NCBI RefSeq assembly: GCF_000188295.1
Contig: NZ_GL831112.1
Span: 518,819 to 582,818, forward strand
DNA from: Streptococcus vestibularis ATCC 49124
Lineage (GTDB): Bacteria > Bacillota > Bacilli > Lactobacillales > Streptococcaceae
Length of the DNA: 64,000 nucleotides
Reading direction: 5' to 3'
Part shown: positions 30,347 through 42,245 of the stretch, in pieces
How the letters are laid out: each line of letters begins with the position of its first letter
Position numbering within the stretch: the stretch's first letter is position 1
The notes under the pieces: generated by a model
Told to the model about the DNA's origin: nothing
The model's database searches: none
Seen by the model: only the letters and a program-made list of their open reading frames with translations
Program-made: the position numbers and the translations under genes

Positions 30347-30373
30347 AAGGAGAGACCTGTCTCTCTTTTTTCA
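30347..30373 (+). terminator. Terminator after the reductase gene
   Basis: GAGAGA / TCTCTC stem around CCTG, followed by a T run. A second small hairpin (AAAGTCT/AGACTTT) lies just upstream at about 30315-30335. Confidence 0.7.
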
Positions 30374-30400
30374 TGTCTAAAAACGTGGTATAATACACCT

Positions 30401-32815
30401 ATGGCTACAACGAAAAGAACGAAAAAAGGGTCGACTTCTAAGAACAGTAAGAAGCGGCTTACAAAAGCAGAATTAGACAGACAGAAGGCGATTAAGCGAA
30501 TGCTATGGACCTTCTTTTTTGCCTTTGTCTTAATTTTCCCAGTCTTTCGATTGGGTTTCTTTGGGGTTACCCTCTATAATCTCTTTCGAGTATTTGTGGG
30601 GAGTATGGCTTATCCTTTAATTTTTGCTATCTATATCTATCTCTTTGGTTTTAAATGGTTACGGAAACATAGTAACTACGTAACAGGATTTTGGATGGTC
30701 TTCGCGGGTCTCTTGTTGGAGTTTCACGCCTATCTCTTTAGTCTAGAACGCATGAGTGGTCTGGATATTTTCCCTGGGACAAAGGACTTGCTTTTTGGGG
30801 AACTGGTCAGTGTGCAAGTAGCTCGTTTTGCGGGTGGTGGTATGTTGGGAGCTCTCCTATACCAACCGATTTCCTTCCTCTTTTCAAATATTGGTAGCTT
30901 CATGATTGGGTGCTTGATTATTCTATTGGGTGCTTTTATTCTCAGTCCTTGGGATGTTTTAGATATCATGGATTATGCAAAAGGTATCTGGAAGAGAGGT
31001 TCCGAGAAGCGTTTGGAACGAACGGCCAAACGTCAGGAGAAGAAGGCAGAACGTCAGGCTCAGAAAGAACGTGAAGCGCAAGAACGTGCTGAGGAAGAGC
31101 GCCTGGCTGATTTAACTGTTGACGAGGAGACGGGAGAAATCTTAGATGACGCCGCAGAAGAGTTGCCACAAGAAGCCGAGATTTTTGAACCTGAACCTGA
31201 AATCAGTGATTATGCCTCTGAGGCTTACTATGATAATCTGCCTCCAGGGGATTATGAGGATTTCCAAGAAGATTATGCACCTTATCCAGAGGATGTGCCA
31301 ACCGAGGAGTTTCCGCCATCTATGGTTGTTGAGGGAGATGATGCACCTGTCGAGGTTGATTTCACACCGAAGAAGCTCTTACAGTATAAATTACCTCAGA
31401 TAGATCTCTTTGCACCTGATAAGCCTAAGAGTCAATCTAAAGAGAAAAACATCGTTCGTAAGAATATTCGAATCTTAGAAGATACTTTCAAGAGTTTCAA
31501 TATTGATGTCAAGGTTGAGCGGGCTGAGATTGGACCGTCTGTAACTAAGTACGAGGTCAAGCCTGCTGTTGGGGTTCGGGTTAATCGTATTTCCAATTTA
31601 GCAGATGACTTGGCTCTGGCTCTTGCGGCAAAAGATGTCCGTATTGAGGCACCTATACCTGGAAAATCTTTAGTTGGTATCGAAGTACCTAATTCCGAGA
31701 TTGCGACGGTTTCTTTCCGTGAACTTTGGGAACAGTCCAAGACGGATCCTAATAAGCTCTTGGAAGTTCCTCTTGGTAAGGCTGTTGATGGTTCAGCTCG
31801 TAGCTTTGACCTAGGTCGGATGCCTCACTTGTTAGTGGCTGGATCAACTGGTTCTGGTAAATCTGTTGCGGTTAATGGAATCATCTCTAGTATTCTAATG
31901 AAGGCTCGCCCAGATCAGATTAAGTTCCTCATGGTCGATCCTAAGATGGTTGAACTTTCTGTTTACAACGATATTCCTCATCTCCTTATCCCTGTGGTGA
32001 CCAATCCACGTAAGGCCGCCAAGGCTCTTCAAAAAGTGGTCGATGAGATGGAAAATCGTTACGAACTCTTTAGTAAGTTTGGCGTGCGTAACATCGCAGG
32101 CTATAATGCCAAGGTTGAAGACTGGAATGCCCAGTCGCAAGAGAAACAGATCCCCTTGCCTTTGATTGTGGTTATCGTTGATGAGTTGGCTGACTTGATG
32201 ATGGTGGCCAGTAAAGAAGTGGAAGATGCCATCATTCGACTTGGACAAAAAGCACGTGCGGCTGGAATTCACATGATTCTTGCCACCCAACGTCCATCGG
32301 TTGATGTTATCTCTGGTTTGATTAAGGCCAATGTGCCTTCTCGTGTGGCCTTTGCGGTGTCTTCGGGAACAGATAGTCGTACTATTTTAGATGAAAATGG
32401 GGCAGAAAAGCTACTCGGACGTGGGGATATGCTTTTCAAACCGATTGATGAGAACCACCCTGTTCGTCTACAAGGTTCCTTCATTTCTGATGATGACGTG
32501 GAACGTATTGTGACCTTTATCAAGGATCAGGCTTCTGCTGACTACGATGAGAGCTTTGACCCTGGCGAAGTTTCTGAGAATGATTTTGGTGGAGGTTCGT
32601 CTGCCAATGGTGGTAGCTCGGAAGGAGATCCTCTCTTTGAAGAAGCGAAGGCCTTGGTATTGGAAACACAAAAAGCTAGCGCTTCTATGATTCAACGTCG
32701 TCTGTCGGTTGGATTTAACCGTGCCACTCGTTTGATGGAAGAATTGGAAGAAGCCGGAGTGATTGGACCAGCTGAAGGCACTAAGCCACGTAAGGTTTTG
32801 ATGACTCAAGAGTGA
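30401..32815 (+). CDS. ftsK: DNA translocase FtsK/SpoIIIE
   Basis: 804-residue septal DNA pump that clears chromosome termini at division. About four N-terminal membrane helices (residues 30-190) are followed by a charged linker rich in Arg/Glu, then Asp/Glu/Pro (200-320). The motor holds Walker A GSTGSGKS (about 481-488) and Walker [15 protein letters not shown]. The C-terminal winged-helix gamma domain ([20 protein letters not shown]) reads DNA polarity sites. Length is normal. Confidence 0.95.
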   Translation: MATTKRTKKGSTSKNSKKRLTKAELDRQKAIKRMLWTFFFAFVLIFPVFRLGFFGVTLYNLFRVFVGSMAYPLIFAIYIYLFGFKWLRKHSNYVTGFWMVFAGLLLEFHAYLFSLERMSGLDIFPGTKDLLFGELVSVQVARFAGGGMLGALLYQPISFLFSNIGSFMIGCLIILLGAFILSPWDVLDIMDYAKGIWKRGSEKRLERTAKRQEKKAERQAQKEREAQERAEEERLADLTVDEETGEILDDAAEELPQEAEIFEPEPEISDYASEAYYDNLPPGDYEDFQEDYAPYPEDVPTEEFPPSMVVEGDDAPVEVDFTPKKLLQYKLPQIDLFAPDKPKSQSKEKNIVRKNIRILEDTFKSFNIDVKVERAEIGPSVTKYEVKPAVGVRVNRISNLADDLALALAAKDVRIEAPIPGKSLVGIEVPNSEIATVSFRELWEQSKTDPNKLLEVPLGKAVDGSARSFDLGRMPHLLVAGSTGSGKSVAVNGIISSILMKARPDQIKFLMVDPKMVELSVYNDIPHLLIPVVTNPRKAAKALQKVVDEMENRYELFSKFGVRNIAGYNAKVEDWNAQSQEKQIPLPLIVVIVDELADLMMVASKEVEDAIIRLGQKARAAGIHMILATQRPSVDVISGLIKANVPSRVAFAVSSGTDSRTILDENGAEKLLGRGDMLFKPIDENHPVRLQGSFISDDDVERIVTFIKDQASADYDESFDPGEVSENDFGGGSSANGGSSEGDPLFEEAKALVLETQKASASMIQRRLSVGFNRATRLMEELEEAGVIGPAEGTKPRKVLMTQE

Positions 32816-32866
32816 TGATGGGAAAAGTACTACCCACCATTTACATATGTTTTAAAAATAATAAAA

Positions 32867-32913
32867 GGATGAGAGAGTAACTGTTTCGGCGCAAATTTTC
32901 TCATTCTTTTTTA
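32867..32913 (+). terminator. Terminator after ftsK
   Basis: GGATGAGA pairs with TCTCATTC across a large loop, followed by six T. The long loop makes it a moderate call. Confidence 0.6.
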
Positions 32914-32949
32914 TGTTTAACACAAATCAAAAAGTGTCAAACTGTTTCA

Positions 32950-32986
32950 TAATAACGCTTACAAAACGAACGTTTTTTGCTATAAT
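32950..32986 (+). promoter_or_regulatory. pulA promoter overlapped by a cre site (CcpA operator)
   Basis: TAATAACGCTTACA (32950-32963) fits the cre consensus TGWAARCGYTWNCW at 12 of 14 positions and covers the -35-like CTTACA (32958-32963). Seventeen bases on is TATAAT (32981-32986) with TGC in front (extended -10). CcpA binding here would block polymerase and repress on rapidly used sugar. Confidence 0.7.
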
Positions 32987-33024
32987 AAAAGGAAAATGAG
33001 TAATAAAGATTTAAGGAGTTTTAA

Positions 33025-35220
33025 ATGGACAATTTATTAACCGTTCATTTTCATAGTATGCATGGCGACTATTCGAGATATAGTATGTGGAAGTGGCTAG
33101 ATGGTTATTGGGGCGAAGAAGCCCATTTTTCTCGTGAGGATGATTTTGGACTGGTGGGTCAGCTCACCTTTCCGGCTAATCGTTTTATTGACTATGTCAA
33201 TCTCTTGGTTAAGACGGAAGATTGGTCAAAGCAGACACATGATTATCGTATCAGACGTTTCTTGGGGGATGCCCCGAATGCTATTTGGGTGGTTGAAGGA
33301 GACCCGACTGTTTATTATTCTAAACAGGCTGCTATGACGAGTCATAGTTTTGAAGGGCGTGATCAGCATGCCTTTGATATGGCTCTTCGTAGACAGGAAT
33401 TTGATCAAAAGTGGGGATTTCAAGGTTGGTTAGGACATAAGTATGAAAAAGGTTCCACAGAGTTTCGCCTTTGGGCGCCACTAGCTCGGCGAGTGCAGCT
33501 ACTACTTTTTAAAAAAGGTAGTAAAAAATCTAAGGTGATTAAGATGAGCCGAGGAACCAGTGTGAATAAGGATCGCCACGAGATGAATACACACGGTGTT
33601 TGGAGCGTCTCTGTCCCTGGGGATTTGGATGGGTTAGCCTATCAGTTTCGAGTCTACCATGAGGAGAGTTTCTATCAAGATACTAGAGATCCGTATAGCA
33701 TTGCCCTTAGCTTAAATAATAAAAAGAGCTTGGTGGTAAACCCTGAGCGTTTGGTTCCTAAGGGTTATCAGAAGGTTACAAGACAAGGGGCTAACTGGCG
33801 TAATGCCAACGCCTGCTCATCTGTTATCTGTGAGATGCATCTGCGAGACTTCTCAATCTCAGAAACATCTGGTGTTAAGAAGGCATATAGAGGGACTTAT
33901 CTGGGTGCCTGCCAGAAAGGAACTAAAAATGCTCAAGGGGATGTGACTGGTTTTGATTATATCAAACGCATGGGTTACAACTATGTCCAGTTACAGCCGG
34001 TCTTTGATCATCACAAGAACTATGATAAGAATGGTAATCTTCTCTATAATTGGGGATATGATCCCGAAAATTATAATGTTCCAGATCGTCAGTTTGCGGT
34101 TGATCAAAAAAATCCCTTAGCACCAATTTTGGAGCTTAAGAAGATGATTCAGGCCTACCATGAAGCGGGTATTGGGGTCATCATGGATGTTGTTTATAAC
34201 CACACATATTCGTCATATAGTTCGCCCTTCCAACTGACAGTACCAGCTTATTATTACCGTATGCATGACAATGGTTCATTCCAAGATGGATCAGGTTGTG
34301 GGAACGAAACAGCTAGTGAGAAAGAAATGTACCGCAAGTATATGATTGATTCTTTGACCTATTGGGCAGAAGAATTTGGAGTGGATGGTTTCCGTTTTGA
34401 TCTTATGGGCTTGCATGACGTTGCTACTATGAATGCCATTCGTTCAGCCATGGATGATATAGATCCTAGGATCCTTATTTACGGTGAAGGATGGGACATG
34501 GGGATTGGGCTTCCTGTGGACCAAAAGGCCAAGAAGGATAACGCAGCTTTGATGCCTAGAATCGGATTTTTCAATGACAATGCGCGTGATGCCGTTAAAG
34601 GGGCAGAAGTCTATGGACAAATCAGCAATGGTTATGTGTCCGGAGCTCCTTTAGAAGACAAAATTGCTAAGAGTTTACTTGGTAGCCGTGGCTTTGTAAA
34701 CTACCTCATGCCAGGTCAGGTTCTTAACTATATTGAAGCTCATGACAATTACAATTTGAATGATCTTATGCATCATCTGCATCCACAGGACTCACCAGAG
34801 GATATTGAAAAACGAATTTACTTGGCTAACGCTCTTAATCTGACTATGCAGGGGATGTGTTTCATGCAATTAGGGCAAGAATTCCAGCGTAGTAAGATGG
34901 TTGCAACAGGTGAAGATGGAAATTACACAGAAGCAGATGTTAAGCGTGCTATGAATAGCTACAATGCCCCTGATGAGGTAAATTGTGTGGATTGGAATCA
35001 GGTGACTCTTAAGAAAGAATTGATTGATAAAATTGCCAAATTAATTGAACGCAAGCGAACAGTAGCAGAATTTTCATATCGTTCATATGCGGATATATAT
35101 GATAATCTCTACGTGACTAAAGCAGACTTTGCTTCAGGTATCGTGGAACTACATATTTCTGGAAAACTGGATGAAACCTTAGTGTTCGATAATATGAAAA
35201 AAGATTTAGAGGTTTACTGA
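33025..35220 (+). CDS. pulA: Type I pullulanase (glycogen/starch debranching enzyme)
   Basis: 731-residue GH13 enzyme that cleaves alpha-1,6 branches. A carbohydrate-binding region (start, VHFHSMHGDYSRYSMWKW) and a CBM48/early-set domain (EFRLWAPLARRVQLLLF) precede the barrel. The type I pullulanase mark YNWGYDP is near residue 341. The catalytic trio is visible as D459 (DGFRFD), E488 (YGEGWD) and D574 (EAHDN). No signal peptide, so it is cytoplasmic. It precedes glgBCDA and shares cre-type control. Confidence 0.92.
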   Translation: MDNLLTVHFHSMHGDYSRYSMWKWLDGYWGEEAHFSREDDFGLVGQLTFPANRFIDYVNLLVKTEDWSKQTHDYRIRRFLGDAPNAIWVVEGDPTVYYSKQAAMTSHSFEGRDQHAFDMALRRQEFDQKWGFQGWLGHKYEKGSTEFRLWAPLARRVQLLLFKKGSKKSKVIKMSRGTSVNKDRHEMNTHGVWSVSVPGDLDGLAYQFRVYHEESFYQDTRDPYSIALSLNNKKSLVVNPERLVPKGYQKVTRQGANWRNANACSSVICEMHLRDFSISETSGVKKAYRGTYLGACQKGTKNAQGDVTGFDYIKRMGYNYVQLQPVFDHHKNYDKNGNLLYNWGYDPENYNVPDRQFAVDQKNPLAPILELKKMIQAYHEAGIGVIMDVVYNHTYSSYSSPFQLTVPAYYYRMHDNGSFQDGSGCGNETASEKEMYRKYMIDSLTYWAEEFGVDGFRFDLMGLHDVATMNAIRSAMDDIDPRILIYGEGWDMGIGLPVDQKAKKDNAALMPRIGFFNDNARDAVKGAEVYGQISNGYVSGAPLEDKIAKSLLGSRGFVNYLMPGQVLNYIEAHDNYNLNDLMHHLHPQDSPEDIEKRIYLANALNLTMQGMCFMQLGQEFQRSKMVATGEDGNYTEADVKRAMNSYNAPDEVNCVDWNQVTLKKELIDKIAKLIERKRTVAEFSYRSYADIYDNLYVTKADFASGIVELHISGKLDETLVFDNMKKDLEVY

Positions 35221-35236
35221 CAAGGCAGTAAAAAAA

Positions 35237-35261
35237 TGATATAATATAGAAAACGCTTACA
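35237..35261 (+). promoter_or_regulatory. glgB operon promoter with cre site at the transcription start
   Basis: TGATATAAT (35237-35245) is an extended -10. Directly downstream, AGAAAACGCTTACA (35248-35261) fits the cre consensus at 13 of 14 positions. A CcpA operator over the start point means repression by glucose. Confidence 0.75.
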
Positions 35262-35391
35262 AAATTGTTTTTTGTGGGCTTGAAAGCTCTATCATCGTAA
35301 AGGGTTTTCTGGTGTATTTACAGATATTAATTTCAATGTTTTAGTGCCTTGATATCTCTTATCAAGACGAGTTTAAGGAAGGAGTGATGGT

Positions 35392-37272
35392 ATGAATCTT
35401 GATGAAGCCATGTACACGTTTGGAACAGGTGAGAACTTCCACCTTCAGAATTATTTGGGTGTGCATGAATTGGAGGGTGAAGAAGGATTTGTCTTCCGTG
35501 TGTGGGCCCCTCATGCTGAGCAGATTCAGGTAATCGGAGATTTCACAGGTTGGTTTGATGCACCTCTGGATATGACTAAAAACCATATCGGCGTTTGGGA
35601 GGCGACTTCAGATCTCCCTGAAGAAGGACAACTTTATAAGTTCTTGGTAAAACGTAAGGGTGGTCAAGTAGTTGAAAAGATGGATCCTTTTGCTACTTAT
35701 TTGGAACCACGCCCAGGAACAGGAGCTGTCATTCGTAAGAAGAAAGCTAAGAAGTGGAAAGATGGCCTTTGGATGGGGTGTCGCAAACGATTTGGGTTCC
35801 AAAAACGTCCGGTAAATATCTATGAAGTTCATGCATCGTCTTGGAAACTAAAAGAGGATGGTCAGCCTTATACTTTCAAGGAATTGAAAGAGGAGTTGAT
35901 ACCATATTTAGTTAAGATGAATTATACTCACGTGGAATTTCTGCCACTCATGGCTCACCCATTAGGGATGAGTTGGGGTTACCAGCTCATGGGTTACTTT
36001 GCTTTTGAGCATACTTATGGTACACCAGAAGAGTTTCAAGATTTTGTTGAAGCATGTCACCAGAATAATATCGGTGTCTTAGTGGACTGGGTCCCAGGTC
36101 ACTATACACAAAATGACGATGCTTTGGCCTATTTCGATGGCACACCAACATTTGAATATCAAGATCACGATCGAGCTCATAATTATCGTTGGGGTGCGTT
36201 GAACTTTGACTTAGGAAAAAATCAAGTACAGTCATTCCTTATTTCAAGTGCTCTTTATTGGATTGAGAATTATCATATCGATGGTATCCGAGTGGATGCA
36301 GTTTCTAATATGCTCTATTTAGACTATGATGAAGGTCCATGGATGCCCAACAAGGATGGTGGTAATCGTAACTTGGAAGGTTACGGCTTCCTTCAAAAAC
36401 TCAATCGTGAAATTAAAAAACGCTATCCAGACGTTATGATGGTTGCGGAAGAATCAACTGCAGCAACGCCAATCACACAACCTATTGAAGAAGGTGGTCT
36501 AGGCTTTGACTTCAAATGGAATATGGGTTGGATGAACGATATCTTAAGATTCTACGAGGAGGACCCTGTTTACCGTCAGTATGATTTCAATCTGATGACT
36601 TTCAGTTTCATGTATTGCTTCAATGAAAACTATGTTCTACCATTCTCACATGATGAGGTGGTACATGGTAAGAAGAGTATGATGCATAAGATGTGGGGCG
36701 ACCGATACAATCAGTTTTCTGGTCTTCGTAACCTCTACGCTTATCAACTCTGTCATCCAGGTAAGAAATTGCTCTTCATGGGATCTGAATTTGGTCAATT
36801 CTTAGAGTGGAAACATGATTACCAACTTGAATGGGGAAATCTTGAAGATGAGATGAACCATAAGATGCAGGCCTTCACTAGTCATATGAATGCTTTCTAT
36901 AAGGACCACAAGTCTCTCTGGCAGATTGATGATTCTTACGATGGTATTGAGATTATTGATGCGGATAACCGTGCTGAAAGTGTTCTTTCTTTTATCCGTA
37001 AGGGTGATAAAGGTGATAAGGGGGATATCCTAGTCTGTGTCTTCAATCTTACTCCAGTGGAACGTAAAAAGTTCACTATTGGCTTGCCAATTGCCGGTAT
37101 TTACGAAGAAGTCCTTAACACTGAGATGGAAGAGTTCGGTGGTGTCTGGAAGGAAGGAAATCCTGATACCCGTACCCAAAAAGCGAAGTGGAAGGATTAT
37201 GAAAATACTCTTAGCTTCACATTGCCAGCTCTTGGAGCAAGTATTTGGCGTGTTAAACGTCGCTTGAAATAA
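35392..37272 (+). CDS. glgB: 1,4-alpha-glucan branching enzyme GlgB
   Basis: 626-residue GH13 enzyme that adds alpha-1,6 branches to glycogen. The N-terminal CBM48 ([20 protein letters not shown]) precedes the barrel. Region II is [12 protein letters not shown] with nucleophile D302, the acid/base Glu lies in AEESTA (353-354), and [10 protein letters not shown] holds the third acid. A GDKGDKGD micro-repeat near the C-terminal domain is a small oddity. First gene of glgBCDA; a gap of 190 bases follows. Confidence 0.95.
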   Translation: MNLDEAMYTFGTGENFHLQNYLGVHELEGEEGFVFRVWAPHAEQIQVIGDFTGWFDAPLDMTKNHIGVWEATSDLPEEGQLYKFLVKRKGGQVVEKMDPFATYLEPRPGTGAVIRKKKAKKWKDGLWMGCRKRFGFQKRPVNIYEVHASSWKLKEDGQPYTFKELKEELIPYLVKMNYTHVEFLPLMAHPLGMSWGYQLMGYFAFEHTYGTPEEFQDFVEACHQNNIGVLVDWVPGHYTQNDDALAYFDGTPTFEYQDHDRAHNYRWGALNFDLGKNQVQSFLISSALYWIENYHIDGIRVDAVSNMLYLDYDEGPWMPNKDGGNRNLEGYGFLQKLNREIKKRYPDVMMVAEESTAATPITQPIEEGGLGFDFKWNMGWMNDILRFYEEDPVYRQYDFNLMTFSFMYCFNENYVLPFSHDEVVHGKKSMMHKMWGDRYNQFSGLRNLYAYQLCHPGKKLLFMGSEFGQFLEWKHDYQLEWGNLEDEMNHKMQAFTSHMNAFYKDHKSLWQIDDSYDGIEIIDADNRAESVLSFIRKGDKGDKGDILVCVFNLTPVERKKFTIGLPIAGIYEEVLNTEMEEFGGVWKEGNPDTRTQKAKWKDYENTLSFTLPALGASIWRVKRRLK

Positions 37273-37462
37273 AGGTTAGATGTAAATGTGTACACGATTT
37301 GTTTTTCAGGGATGATAGAAAGAAAGTTGCGGTTGAAAGAAGCTTTTTGGCGCTCAAACTATTGCTACACTGAGAAACCTACTTTAATTGTCATAATCAG
37401 TTTTGACTGATTGTCTCACATTCTTTTGAGGATGGAACTAAAAATCATGAGGGGGACTATTC

Positions 37463-38605
37463 ATGAAAAATGAAATGTTGGCTTTGATCCTTGCTGGTGG
37501 GCAAGGAACTCGTCTTGGAAAATTGACCCAAAGTATTGCCAAACCAGCTGTTCAGTTTGGTGGACGCTACCGTATCATTGACTTTGGTTTGTCTAACTGT
37601 GCCAATTCAGGAATTAACAATGTAGGTGTCATTACACAGTATCAACCACTTGCTTTGAATAATCATATCGGTAATGGTTCAAGCTGGGGCTTGGATGGTG
37701 TTAACTCTGGTGTATCAATTCTTCAACCTTACTCAGCTAGCGAAGGTAATCGTTGGTTTGAAGGTACCAGCCACGCTATTTATCAAAACATTGACTATAT
37801 CGATAGCATCAATCCTGAATATGTTTTGATTTTGTCTGGTGACCATATTTACAAGATGGACTATGACGATATGCTCCAATCTCACAAAGACAACAACGCA
37901 AGTCTTACAGTCGCCGTTCTAGATGTGCCACTTAAAGAAGCTAGCCGTTTCGGTATCATGAACACTGATGCTAATAACCGTATTGTTGAGTTCGAAGAAA
38001 AACCTGAAAATCCTAAATCTACGAAAGCATCAATGGGTATTTACATCTTTGACTGGAAACGTCTTCGTAATATGTTAGTTTCAGCTGAAAAGAATGCAGT
38101 TGGTATGTCAGACTTTGGTAAAAACGTTATCCCAGCTTATCTTAAAACAGGTGAAAGCGTCTATGCTTATGAATTTGAAGGCTATTGGAAAGACGTAGGT
38201 ACTATCGAATCCCTTTGGGAAGCAAACATGGAGTACATTTCTCCTGAAAATGCCTTGGATAGTCGTAACCGTCAATGGAAAATTTACTCACGTAACGTGA
38301 TTGCTACACCAAACTTCTTTGGTGAACATGCTCAGGTTGAAGATTCACTCGTTGTTGATGGCTGTTTGGTTGATGGAACTGTTAAGCATTCTGTGCTTTC
38401 AACAAATGCACAAATTCGTGAAGGGGCAGTCGTTGAAGATTCAGTGATTATGAGTGGTGCAGTTATTGGTAAAGGTGCAAAAATTAAACGTGCTATTATC
38501 GGTGAAGGTGCACACGTTTCTGATGGTGTGGAAATTGACGGTACAGAGGAAGTGCAAGTCGTAGGATACAATGAAGTAGTGGGGGTATCAAAAGATGAAG
38601 ATTGA
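37463..38605 (+). CDS. glgC: Glucose-1-phosphate adenylyltransferase, catalytic subunit GlgC
   Basis: 380-residue ADP-glucose pyrophosphorylase that makes the glucosyl donor for glycogen. The nucleotide motif [13 protein letters not shown], substrate segment [13 protein letters not shown] and [13 protein letters not shown] are intact, and a left-handed beta-helix forms the C-terminal third. It overlaps glgD by 11 bases. In Firmicutes GlgC and GlgD form a hetero-tetramer. Confidence 0.96.
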   Translation: MKNEMLALILAGGQGTRLGKLTQSIAKPAVQFGGRYRIIDFGLSNCANSGINNVGVITQYQPLALNNHIGNGSSWGLDGVNSGVSILQPYSASEGNRWFEGTSHAIYQNIDYIDSINPEYVLILSGDHIYKMDYDDMLQSHKDNNASLTVAVLDVPLKEASRFGIMNTDANNRIVEFEEKPENPKSTKASMGIYIFDWKRLRNMLVSAEKNAVGMSDFGKNVIPAYLKTGESVYAYEFEGYWKDVGTIESLWEANMEYISPENALDSRNRQWKIYSRNVIATPNFFGEHAQVEDSLVVDGCLVDGTVKHSVLSTNAQIREGAVVEDSVIMSGAVIGKGAKIKRAIIGEGAHVSDGVEIDGTEEVQVVGYNEVVGVSKDED

Positions 38606-39731
38606 TAAATATTCTGCAATTCTAGGAAATACCGTAGGATTCCATGACATGGATGGCTTGACTGATCAACGTCCTATTGCCAGCCTACCATTTGGTGGAA
38701 AATATCGCCTCATCGACTTCCCGTTGTCTAACTTGGCTAATGCCGGTATCCGTAGCGTCTTCGGAATCTTCCAAAACGAAAACATTAGTTCTGTCTTCGA
38801 CCATATTCGTTCAGGTCGTGAGTGGGGCTTGTCTACTCTCCTCAGCCACTACTATCTTGGTATCTACAATACTCCAGTTGATAGTTCAACTGTTGATAAA
38901 GAATACTATCATCAAATTTTGACCTACCTTAAACGTTCAGGCTCAGACCAGACTGTAGCTCTTAATAGTGATGTTTTGGTCAACATTGATCTTAACCAAG
39001 TTTTCCACCTTCACAATGTAACAAAACAAAAAGTTACTGTAGTCTACAAAAAACTTCCTAAAGAACTCATTTCAGATGTAAACAGCATTTTGGATATTGA
39101 TGAATCTGATAAAGTGCTTAAGCATGAGCTCTTCCAGGGTGGGGATAAAGAAGTTTACAATATGTCTATAGACATATTTGTCGTGGATACACCATTCTTG
39201 ATTGAAAAATTGGAAGAAGAAGCTGCTAAAGAAGAGCCACGTAAGCTTCGTTATGTGCTTCGTGATTTGGCAGTTGCTGAGAATGCTTTTGCTTACGAGC
39301 ACACTGGTTACCTTTCAAATATCCACTCAGTGAAATCGTACTTTGATGCCAATTTGGATATGTTGGAATCACAAAAATTCTATTCACTTTTTGCACCAAA
39401 CCAAAAAGTTTATACAAAAGTTAAAAATGAAGAGCCAACATATTATGCAGACTCTTCTGAAGTTAAGGTTTCACAATTTGCATCTGGTTCGATCGTACGA
39501 GGTAAAGTTGAGAACTCAGTGATTTCACGTAATGTTTACTTATCTGAAGGATCTAGTGTTAACCATTCAATTATCTTCCCACGTGTTAAAGTTGCTAAAG
39601 GTGCAACAGTTAAATATGCTATTGTGGATAAAGATGTTGAAATCGCCGAAGGTGTTACGATTCGAGGTACAGAAAACAATCCAGTTGTCATCAAAAAAGG
39701 TAGCGTTGTAACAGAGGATATTTTACGATGA
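38595..39731 (+). CDS. glgD: Glucose-1-phosphate adenylyltransferase-like subunit GlgD
   Basis: 378-residue paralogue of GlgC. The N-terminal GGQGTRL motif is replaced ([20 protein letters not shown]), so the catalytic site is not expected to work, while [15 protein letters not shown] and the C-terminal beta-helix are kept. In known Firmicutes GlgD raises GlgC activity as a regulatory partner. Its stop overlaps the glgA start (ATGA). Confidence 0.95.
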   Translation: MKIDKYSAILGNTVGFHDMDGLTDQRPIASLPFGGKYRLIDFPLSNLANAGIRSVFGIFQNENISSVFDHIRSGREWGLSTLLSHYYLGIYNTPVDSSTVDKEYYHQILTYLKRSGSDQTVALNSDVLVNIDLNQVFHLHNVTKQKVTVVYKKLPKELISDVNSILDIDESDKVLKHELFQGGDKEVYNMSIDIFVVDTPFLIEKLEEEAAKEEPRKLRYVLRDLAVAENAFAYEHTGYLSNIHSVKSYFDANLDMLESQKFYSLFAPNQKVYTKVKNEEPTYYADSSEVKVSQFASGSIVRGKVENSVISRNVYLSEGSSVNHSIIFPRVKVAKGATVKYAIVDKDVEIAEGVTIRGTENNPVVIKKGSVVTEDILR

Positions 39732-41158
39732 AAATTTTATTTGTAGCAGCAGAGGGGGCACCTTTTGCTAAAACTGGCGGTTTGGGTGACGTTATCGGTG
39801 CTCTTCCTAAATCTCTAGTCAAAAATGGTCACGAAGTAGCCGTAATTCTCCCATATTATGATGTGGTTTCGGCTAAATTTGGCAATCAAGTTGAAGACCT
39901 TGGCTTCTTCTATACAAATGTTGGTTGGCGACGTCAATATGTCGGTATCAAGAAAATTGTTCGTGATGGTGTGACCTTCTTCTTCATTGATAATGAGCAG
40001 TATTTCAACCGAGGTACGGTATACGGTGAGTGGGATGATGGTGAGCGTTTTGGTTTCTTCCAAATGGCTGCCCTTGAGTTGATGGAAAAAGTGGACTTTA
40101 TTCCAGACATTCTTCATGTTCATGACTACCACACAGCCATGATACCATTCCTTCTTAAGGAAAAATACCATTGGATTCAAGCTTACCAAGGTATTAAGAC
40201 GGTCTTCACTATCCATAATATTGAGTTCCAAGGTCAATTTGACAGTGGTATGCTTTGGGAAATCTTCGGTGTTGGTTACGAGCGTTATGCAGACGGTACG
40301 CTCCGTTGGAATGACTGCCTTAACTGGATGAAAGCTGCCGTTCTTTACGCAGATCGTGTAACAACAGTTTCTCCATCTTATGCTGGTGAAATTCAAACAC
40401 CTGAATTTGGTAAAGGTCTTGATCAAATCATGCGCATGGAATCTGGTAAGTTGTCTGGTATTGTTAATGGTATCGATACAGACCTCCTTGATCCAGAAAC
40501 AGATACTCACATTCCTTATCATTTCTCGGTGGATGATTTGTCAGGTAAAGCCAAAGACAAGGTAGCTCTTCAAGAGCGTGTTGGCCTCCCAGTTCGTGAA
40601 GATGTTCCATTGATTGGTATTGTATCACGTTTGACAGACCAAAAAGGTTTCGATTTGGTGGTTAACGAACTTCACAATATTTTGCAACATGATGTTCAAA
40701 TTGTTCTTTTGGGTACTGGTTATAGTGGTTACGAGAATTCTTTCTCTTGGTTTGGTCATGCTTATCCAGAGAAAATGTCTGCCAACATTACCTTCAACCT
40801 AGAGTTGGCTCAACAAATTTATGCTGGTTGTGACATTTTCCTTATGCCTTCAGCTTTTGAACCATGTGGGCTCTCACAAATGATGTCTATGCGTTATGGT
40901 ACCTTGCCAGTAGTTAGTGAGGTTGGTGGTCTTCGTGATACTGTTGAACCATACAACCCTGTGACAGGCTCAGGTACAGGCTTCTCATTTGGTAACTTTT
41001 CAGGTTACTGGATGGTTCAAATCCTTGAAAAAGCTCTCGATGTGTACAAAAATAATGCTGATTCTTGGAAACAACTCCAGCACAATGCTATGACTCGTGA
41101 TTTCTCATGGGATACAGCAAGTTTGGCATATGTTGATTTGTATAAACAATTAGTGTAA
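39728..41158 (+). CDS. glgA: Glycogen synthase GlgA
   Basis: 476-residue GT5 glycosyltransferase that extends alpha-1,4 glucan from ADP-glucose. The ADP-glucose site KTGGLGDV is near residue 15, and the C-terminal domain has [19 protein letters not shown] and GTGFSFG. Length is standard. A terminator hairpin follows the stop. Confidence 0.96.
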   Translation: MKILFVAAEGAPFAKTGGLGDVIGALPKSLVKNGHEVAVILPYYDVVSAKFGNQVEDLGFFYTNVGWRRQYVGIKKIVRDGVTFFFIDNEQYFNRGTVYGEWDDGERFGFFQMAALELMEKVDFIPDILHVHDYHTAMIPFLLKEKYHWIQAYQGIKTVFTIHNIEFQGQFDSGMLWEIFGVGYERYADGTLRWNDCLNWMKAAVLYADRVTTVSPSYAGEIQTPEFGKGLDQIMRMESGKLSGIVNGIDTDLLDPETDTHIPYHFSVDDLSGKAKDKVALQERVGLPVREDVPLIGIVSRLTDQKGFDLVVNELHNILQHDVQIVLLGTGYSGYENSFSWFGHAYPEKMSANITFNLELAQQIYAGCDIFLMPSAFEPCGLSQMMSMRYGTLPVVSEVGGLRDTVEPYNPVTGSGTGFSFGNFSGYWMVQILEKALDVYKNNADSWKQLQHNAMTRDFSWDTASLAYVDLYKQLV

Positions 41159-41163
41159 TACAA

Positions 41164-41197
41164 AGGTAACTTTTCTCGAAAGGGAAAAGTTATTTTC
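41164..41197 (+). terminator. Terminator after glgA
   Basis: TAACTTTTC (41167-41175) pairs with GAAAAGTTA (41184-41192), followed by TTTT. It separates the glgP remnant from the operon. Confidence 0.75.
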
Positions 41198-41370
41198 ATG
41201 TAAAAAAGTTTAAAAGCGCTGTAACTGCAGTTAGAAAAAACAAGATAGTCGCCCAAATCTTGTTGCTAAAGCAAATGAGAGAGGCGCTCTAGAAGTATAA
41301 TTCCCCCTTATCCTATTATTTACCCTATAAGATGTCTATCAAAGGTATAGAAGTATAAGAAAGGATTTCT

Positions 41371-42207
41371 ATGCAATTCGAAAATTTAACAAAAGGACAA
41401 TTTATCCGTGATTTTAAAGATACGCTCCACCAAGAACAGTTGATTAGAGTAGCTAAGGCTACACCAACCGAAATCTTCACAGCCTTGGCTGGTTTGATTC
41501 GTAAGTATTACACTGACACATGGATTGAACGTAAGCATGCACTTTCAGACAATCAAGAAAAGATTGCTTTCTACTTCTCAATCGAATTCCTTCCAGGTCG
41601 TATGTTGGAAACTAACCTCCTCAACCTAGGTATTCTTGACCTTGTTAAAGAAGGTTTCGCAGAACTTGATATCGACTTCCGTGAAGTAGTAGAAGCTGAG
41701 CATGACATGGCACTTGGTAATGGTGGTCTTGGTCGTTTGGCTGCTGCCTTCATGGACTCACTTGCGAATACTGGTTACCCAGGTTTTGGTAATGGTCTTC
41801 GTTACCGTTATGGACTTTTCAAACAACGTATTGTTGATGGTTATCAAGTTGAATTGCCAGATAGTTGGTTTGGCTCAACAGGGAATGTTTGGGAAATACG
41901 TAAAGACCATGATATCGTTGATGTGAAACTCTTCGGTGATGTTGTCCTTGAAAGCAATGAAGAAGGTCGCTTCGTTCCAACTTATAAGAACGCTCAAGTT
42001 CTTCGCGCTGTGCCTTACGATGTGCCACAAATTGGTTACCAAAATGGTGTGATTAACAACCTTCGTCTTTGGGATGTTGAAATTCCTGAAGAATATGAGT
42101 TGGATTACCCAACATTGGAAGCTCGCCGTCGTGTGAAAGATATTACAGCAATTCTTTATCCCAACCTTAGTTCTCGAAACTTGCAACCGTCTTCTAGAAT
42201 GTTATAA
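41371..42207 (+). pseudogene. glgP: Glycogen phosphorylase GlgP, C-terminally truncated
   Basis: 278 codons against about 750-800 for an intact alpha-glucan phosphorylase. The N-terminal domain is good (FYFSIEFLPGRMLETNL, LGNGGLGRLAAAFMDSLA, YGLFKQ), but identity ends at TAILYPN and continues as 13 unrelated residues (LSSRNLQPSSRML). The whole C-terminal domain with the PLP-binding lysine is lost, so no phosphorylase activity is expected. A deletion has joined the gene to the promoter region of the next gene. The 5' end and ribosome site are intact, so the fragment may still be translated. Confidence 0.85.
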
Positions 42208-42208
42208 T
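42181..42208 (+). promoter_or_regulatory. GNAT gene promoter inside the end of the glgP remnant
   Basis: TTGCAA (42181-42186), 16-base spacer, TATAAT (42203-42208). These bases are read as the last codons and stop of truncated glgP. Confidence 0.65.
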
Positions 42209-42245
42209 GACCTATAGGTATGAGCATTAAAAAGGGGGGGAATTT

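Noticed and set aside
41208-41233. Possible cre site (AAAAGCGCTGTAA) and palindrome TAACTGCAGTTA before glgP
   Set aside because: Only about 11 of 14 cre positions fit, no clear promoter is close, and the gene is a remnant.
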